Assembly (NCBI RefSeq): GCF_004348685.1
Contig: NZ_SMKO01000018.1
Location: forward strand, 1-64,000
Direction: 5' to 3'
From: Nonomuraea deserti
GTDB taxonomy: Bacteria > Actinomycetota > Actinomycetes > Streptosporangiales > Streptosporangiaceae
DNA length: 64,000 bases
Below are positions 60,526 to 64,000 of this stretch, piece after piece (the first letter of the stretch is position 1; each line of letters opens with the position of its first letter). Both the position numbers and the translations under genes were made by a program. A model generated the notes under the pieces. It was not told the origin of the DNA and did no database searches. It saw nothing but the letters and a program-made list of their open reading frames with translations.

Positions 60526-61556
60526 AGGCGCACCGGCTTCCTGCGCCGCACCAGGGCGACGAAGAACGGCGCCCCGAGCAGCGCGAGCACCACACCGACC
60601 TCCAGCTCTCCCGGCGGGGCCACCACGCGCCCGACCACGTCGGCGACCAGCAGCAGCGCGGCGCCGACGAGCCCGGAGTACGGCAGCAGCCACCGGTGGT
60701 CGGTGCCTGACAGCGGACGGGTCAGGTGCGGCACGATGAGCCCGACGAACGCCAGCGATCCGCAGGCGGCGACCGACGCGCCCGACAGCAGGGTGACGGC
60801 GGCGACGCCGACGGCGCGGGTCACGGGGATGTTCTGGCCGAGGCTCCTGGCGACGTCCTCGCCGAGCGACAGGGCGTTGAGCCCCGGGGCGTTGACCGCC
60901 GCCAGCACGAGGCCCACCAGGATGAACGGCAGCACCTGCCAGACGACGTCGGCGCCCCTGGCCGCGATCGAGCCCGCCTGCCAGAAGCGGAAGACGTCCA
61001 TCGCCTGCTCGTCCAGCAGCACGATGGCCGAGGTCAGCGCGTAGAGGAAGGCGCTCACGGCGGTGCCCGCGAGCGCCAGCGTGACCGGGGTCGGGCTGCC
61101 CTTGCCGCCCGTCATGCCGAGCGCGAACACCGCGACGCTGGCCACCAGCGCCCCCGCCAGACCGAACCAGATGTAGCCGAGCAGGCTGGAGACGCCGAGC
61201 AGGACGATCGACGACACCATCGCGAACGCCGCCCCCTGCGTGACTCCGAGCAGGCCGGGGTCGGCGAGCGGGTTGCGGGTGTGGCCCTGCATGAGCGCGC
61301 CGGCCACGCCGAGCGCGACTCCGGCGAGCACGCCGAGGACCGTCCTGGGGACGCGCAGCGCGCGGATGACGATGTCGTTCTCGGTGCCGGTCGGCGCGGT
61401 GAGCGCGTGCCAGGCGTCGGTGAGCGGCACGGACTTGGAGCCGATGGTGACGCTCAGCACCACGGCGGCGACCACGGCGGCGAGCAGCACGGACAGGACC
61501 GTGAGCCGCCGGTGGCGGACGCCACGAAGCCGGGGGGCGACGGCCGTTGCGCTCAC
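60522..61556 (-). CDS. FecCD-family siderophore permease, first subunit
   Basis: 344 residues from GTG 61556, preceded by [48 protein letters not shown] is the FecCD hallmark (given here as consecutive motifs RTVLGVLAG and [10 protein letters not shown]). First gene of the minus-strand operon, divergent from the binding-protein gene and sharing its iron-box region. Confidence 0.93.
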   Translation of the reverse strand: MSATAVAPRLRGVRHRRLTVLSVLLAAVVAAVVLSVTIGSKSVPLTDAWHALTAPTGTENDIVIRALRVPRTVLGVLAGVALGVAGALMQGHTRNPLADPGLLGVTQGAAFAMVSSIVLLGVSSLLGYIWFGLAGALVASVAVFALGMTGGKGSPTPVTLALAGTAVSAFLYALTSAIVLLDEQAMDVFRFWQAGSIAARGADVVWQVLPFILVGLVLAAVNAPGLNALSLGEDVARSLGQNIPVTRAVGVAAVTLLSGASVAACGSLAFVGLIVPHLTRPLSGTDHRWLLPYSGLVGAALLLVADVVGRVVAPPGELEVGVVLALLGAPFFVALVRRRKPVRL

Positions 61557-61602
61557 CCGTGCCCTCCTCGATGTTTGCCGGATCCCGGTGCAGTATGCCA
61601 GC

Positions 61603-61621
61603 TTAGGCAGGGCTAACCTAA
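61603..61621. promoter_or_regulatory. DtxR/IdeR iron box
   Basis: TTAGGCAGGGCTAACCTAA matches the DtxR/IdeR consensus TTAGGTTAGGCTAACCTAA at 16 of 19 positions. It lies between the divergent permease and binding-protein genes, so an iron-loaded DtxR-family repressor should shut off both. Confidence 0.82.
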
Positions 61622-61622
61622 A

Positions 61623-61636
61623 TTAGGTTTGCCTTA
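61623..61636. promoter_or_regulatory. Second, weaker iron-box-like site
   Basis: TTAGGTTTGCCTTA starts two bases after the first box and keeps the TTAGG half with an imperfect other half. Tandem boxes would allow cooperative binding. Confidence 0.5.
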
Positions 61637-61656
61637 TTTTGACCGAGAGGGTGCTG

Positions 61657-62625
61657 ATGAGACCGTTGCGCGCGCTGGTCTGCGCTGTCCTGGCCGTGGG
61701 GCTCGCCGCCTGCGGTTCCGCGGAGCCCGCGGACGCCCCCGCGCCGAGTGCCCCCTTCAGGACCGTCAAGCACGTCATGGGCGAGACGGTGATCCCGGAG
61801 CAGCCGAAGCGGGTGGTGGCGCTCGACCAGAGCTTCGTCGACGCGGTGCTCACCCTGGAGACGCCGGTGGTGGGCTACACCACCTACCGGTCGATCGACA
61901 CTGAGCTTCCCGGCTATCTCGGGGCCGTCGCCGAGCGGTACGGCAAGCAGGCCACTCCGGTCGGGACGCTGGAGCAGCCGAGTCTGGAGAAGATCATCGC
62001 GCTCAAGCCCGACCTGATCGTCTCGGCCAAGGTCCGCCACGAGGCGCTGTACGAGAAGCTCTCCAAGATCGCGCCCACGGTCTTCAGCGAGACCACAGGG
62101 GCCATCTGGAAGGAGAACCTCCGGCTCATGGGTCAGGCCCTGGGCAAGGAGACGCTCGCCGACGCCAGGATCAAGGAGTACGAGGAGCGTGCCGCCGCGA
62201 TCGGTGCGGCGATCAAGAAGAAGGACGGCGAACTGCCGACGATCTCCGTCGTGCGCTTCGCCGGCGAGCCGACGACCCGGCTCTACGTGGAGAACTCGTA
62301 CTCCGGCGTGGTCTTGAAGGACGTCGGGTTCCCCCGGCCGGAGAGCCAGCCGACCGCGAAGGACGCCATCGCCGTGGACGTCAGCCAGGAGCGGATCGCG
62401 GAGCTGGACGCCGACCAGATCTTCGTCGCGACATATCCGGATCCGTCGTCTGACGGGCCCAAGGAGAAGTTCGTGAACAACCCGCTGTGGGGCAAGCTCA
62501 AGGGCGACAAGCACGAGGTGAGCGACCTGACCTGGATGAGCGCTGTGGGCATCCAGGGGGCGCACGCCATGCTGGACGACGTGGCGAAGTTCTTCGCCGT
62601 CGATCCCGCCAGACCCGCCTCCTGA
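61657..62625 (+). CDS. Ferric-siderophore binding lipoprotein
   Basis: 322 residues from ATG 61657, preceded by GAGAGGG. The signal peptide ends in lipobox LAAC (C19), anchoring the protein outside the membrane. Class-III substrate-binding fold (Peripla_BP_2): PKRVVALDQSFVDAVLTLETP, LEKIIALKPDLIVSA, and a long connecting helix. It delivers a ferri-siderophore to the FecCD permeases encoded divergently. No siderophore synthesis genes are in the window, so the ligand could be self-made elsewhere or foreign. Confidence 0.93.
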   Translation: MRPLRALVCAVLAVGLAACGSAEPADAPAPSAPFRTVKHVMGETVIPEQPKRVVALDQSFVDAVLTLETPVVGYTTYRSIDTELPGYLGAVAERYGKQATPVGTLEQPSLEKIIALKPDLIVSAKVRHEALYEKLSKIAPTVFSETTGAIWKENLRLMGQALGKETLADARIKEYEERAAAIGAAIKKKDGELPTISVVRFAGEPTTRLYVENSYSGVVLKDVGFPRPESQPTAKDAIAVDVSQERIAELDADQIFVATYPDPSSDGPKEKFVNNPLWGKLKGDKHEVSDLTWMSAVGIQGAHAMLDDVAKFFAVDPARPAS

Positions 62626-62630
62626 CGCCT

Positions 62631-63710
62631 CTACCGGGGCAGGAACGCGCGCAGCTCCCCCAGGTGGGGAGCGACGTCCAGGCCCTGCCGGGCGAGCCAG
62701 CTCGGGTCGCCGTACGTGCCCTCGTAGCGGTCGCCGCTGTCGCAGACCAGCGTGACGATGCTGCCCCGCTCGCCCGACTCGCGCATCTCCGCGATGAGGC
62801 CCACGCAGGCCGCCATGTTCGTCCCCGTCGATCCGCCCACGTGGAGGCCGGTCACCTCGCGGGTCCAGTGCATGGCGGCGATCGAGCGGGCGTCCGGCAC
62901 GGCGATCATGCGGTCGATGACGGCCGGCTGGAAGGAGGGCTCCACGCGGGGGCGGCCGATGCCCTCGATGCGGGAGCCCGGCGCGGTGACCGTGGTGTCG
63001 CCGGAGACCCAGCTCGGGTAGAAGGCCGACCCCTCGGGGTCGGCGACGGCCAGGCGGGTGGCGTGGCGGCGGTAGCGGATGTAGCGGCCGATGGTGGAGG
63101 ACGTGCCGCCGGTGCCGGCGCCGACCACGATCCACGCGGGCACCGGGTAGGGTTCCATGGACATCTGGGAATAGATGGACTCGGCGATGTTGTTGTTCCC
63201 GCGCCAGTCGGTCGCCCGCTCCGCGTAGGTGAACTGATCCATGAAGTGCCCGCCGGTCTCGGCGGCCAGGCGGTGAGATTCCTCATAGATCGCACCCGGA
63301 TCGCTCACGAGATGACACTTCCCACCGTAGAACTCGATGAGGTGGCACTTCTCCGGCGACGTGGACGCGGGCATGACGGCGATGAAGGGCAGGCCGAGCA
63401 GCCGGGCGAAATAGGCCTCGCTGACGGCGGTGGATCCGCTCGACGCCTCGACGACGGTCGTGGCGGGCCCGATCCAGCCGTTGGCCAGGCCATAGAGGAA
63501 GAGAGAACGAGCGAGCCGATGTTTGAGTGAACCTGTGGGGTGCACCGACTCGTCTTTCAAGTAGAGGTTTACACCCCAGTCCGAGGGCAGCGGAAAGACG
63601 TGCAGATGTGTGTCGCAACTACGGTTGGCGTCGGCCTCGACCTTCCGTATGGCCTCGGCCACCCAGCGGCGGGTGCCGGGGTCGTGGCGGTCGACGAAGC
63701 TCATGCTCAT
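62631..63710 (-). CDS. PLP-dependent cysteine desulfhydrase/synthase-like (Cds1 type)
   Basis: 359 residues. Fold-type II PLP enzyme: K63 in [11 protein letters not shown] binds [13 protein letters not shown] holds the substrate carboxylate and [10 protein letters not shown] the phosphate. The sequence type matches actinobacterial Cds1 (Rv3684), which releases sulfide from cysteine, rather than biosynthetic CysK; activity is inferred. The catalytic-site insertions ([18 protein letters not shown]) are characteristic. It converges with the binding-protein gene with 5 bases between stops, and there is no sign that they share regulation. Confidence 0.85.
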   Translation of the reverse strand: MSMSFVDRHDPGTRRWVAEAIRKVEADANRSCDTHLHVFPLPSDWGVNLYLKDESVHPTGSLKHRLARSLFLYGLANGWIGPATTVVEASSGSTAVSEAYFARLLGLPFIAVMPASTSPEKCHLIEFYGGKCHLVSDPGAIYEESHRLAAETGGHFMDQFTYAERATDWRGNNNIAESIYSQMSMEPYPVPAWIVVGAGTGGTSSTIGRYIRYRRHATRLAVADPEGSAFYPSWVSGDTTVTAPGSRIEGIGRPRVEPSFQPAVIDRMIAVPDARSIAAMHWTREVTGLHVGGSTGTNMAACVGLIAEMRESGERGSIVTLVCDSGDRYEGTYGDPSWLARQGLDVAPHLGELRAFLPR

Positions 63711-63943
63711 ACGCTATCCCATGTGACTCTTGCCACTCTTACTGTGATATTGGGTGGGTAGTGTTATGATAATGAGACTTGTCCGGCCGTGGACGTGACC
63801 ACGCACGCCGCGAGCAGATGGACGGAAACCCCTTCTGGCCAAGGCCGAACCGCACTAACGCGCCCCTTACCTGGTGCTTGCGATGATGGAACCGCTGTCA
63901 GGCGGCTTGTGCCGAAACGGGGGATAGCGCAAGGGGGATTGAT
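63711..63943. other. Intergenic region with strong -10-like elements
   Basis: 233 bases between divergent genes. TATGAT (63765-63770) overlaps GATAAT (63768-63773), the most AT-rich promoter-like stretch nearby. After it I see only frames of 14 to 22 codons (for example ATG 63820) without clear ribosome binding sites. Confidence 0.4.
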
Positions 63944-64000
63944 TTGATCACTATGACCGATGAGCAGCGTCAGGACTGGTTCGAACGGGATGTCGTGCCC
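63944..64000 (+). CDS. Start of an unknown gene, cut by the window edge
   Basis: Nineteen codons are visible: LITMTDEQRQDWFERDVVP. TTG 63944 has AGGGGG at good spacing; the ATG three codons later (63953) is the alternative. The acidic, helical start gives no family. The frame stays open to the edge. Confidence 0.55.
   Translation, partial: MITMTDEQRQDWFERDVVP

Noticed and set aside
58682-62625. Siderophore biosynthetic gene cluster
   Set aside because: Only uptake genes are present; no NRPS, NIS synthetase or hydroxylase lies within the window.

Overview
The window is one contiguous piece of a very GC-rich actinobacterial chromosome. The gene order serA-leuB-ilvE-cimA, ndgR/leuC-leuD-hup, cofC-plsC-gpsA-ddl-thiL, rpmB-DAK2-recG-rsmD-coaD-rpmF-rnc-mutM-acyP-smc-ftsY is the conserved core order of Streptomyces, Mycobacterium and relatives. 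The frequent GTG and TTG starts, leaderless-looking starts, an F420 gene and an NdgR-type IclR regulator fit a filamentous actinomycete. A Streptosporangiaceae (Nonomuraea-like) host is my guess and is not proven by the sequence. I see no rRNA, CRISPR array, phage or transposase gene.

Layout. 1-7.6 kb: end of serA, leuB, ilvE, a Uma2-type nuclease, an O-methyltransferase, a DsbA-like protein and cimA; cimA is preceded by what looks like a complete transcription attenuator with a Leu-Leu-Ile-Ile leader peptide. 7.6-13.6 kb: secreted heparinase-like lyase, HD protein, MhuD-like heme-degrading protein, and a six-gene Asp23/AmaP-type envelope-stress operon in which every junction is a 4-bp start/stop overlap. 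13.7-18.3 kb: FAH hydrolase, gltX, M3 peptidase, tRNA-Gln. 18.3-25 kb: Tat-type alpha/beta hydrolase, NarL-type two-component system, GT-rich repeats, two identical tRNA-Glu genes, an acidic conserved protein. 25-28.7 kb: ndgR divergent from leuCD, then hup. 29-38.4 kb: MFS, cofC, plsC, gpsA, ddl, a DUF3515 lipoprotein, a stand-alone Lrp/AsnC RAM protein, thiL, a membrane protein with a CBM2-like end, thiD. 38.8-55.5 kb: translation, repair and chromosome genes (rpmB, DAK2, recG, rsmD, coaD, DUF177, rpmF, rnc, mutM, acyP, smc, ftsY), interrupted by an MFS/LysR pair. 55.6-58.8 kb: a 24-residue basic peptide gene, a TPR protein and an MFS exporter in a row. 58.7-62.6 kb: an iron-box-controlled siderophore ABC uptake system, followed by a Cds1-like cysteine desulfhydrase and the start of an unknown gene.

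The genes form a few working groups. leuB, leuC and leuD serve both leucine synthesis and, with cimA, threonine-independent isoleucine synthesis; ilvE makes the final transamination and NdgR probably controls leuCD. rsmD, rpmB, rpmF, gltX and three tRNAs serve translation; recG, mutM, smc, ftsY and hup serve the chromosome and secretion. The ABC importer and the MhuD-like protein are two separate iron-acquisition functions.

The most interesting signals are the cimA attenuator, the peptide/TPR/MFS module, and a recurring oddity: tandem duplications that span or abut stop codons (cimA, the histidine kinase, leuC, DAK2), together with repeat-built insertions inside SMC, an MFS loop and Asp23-family proteins.
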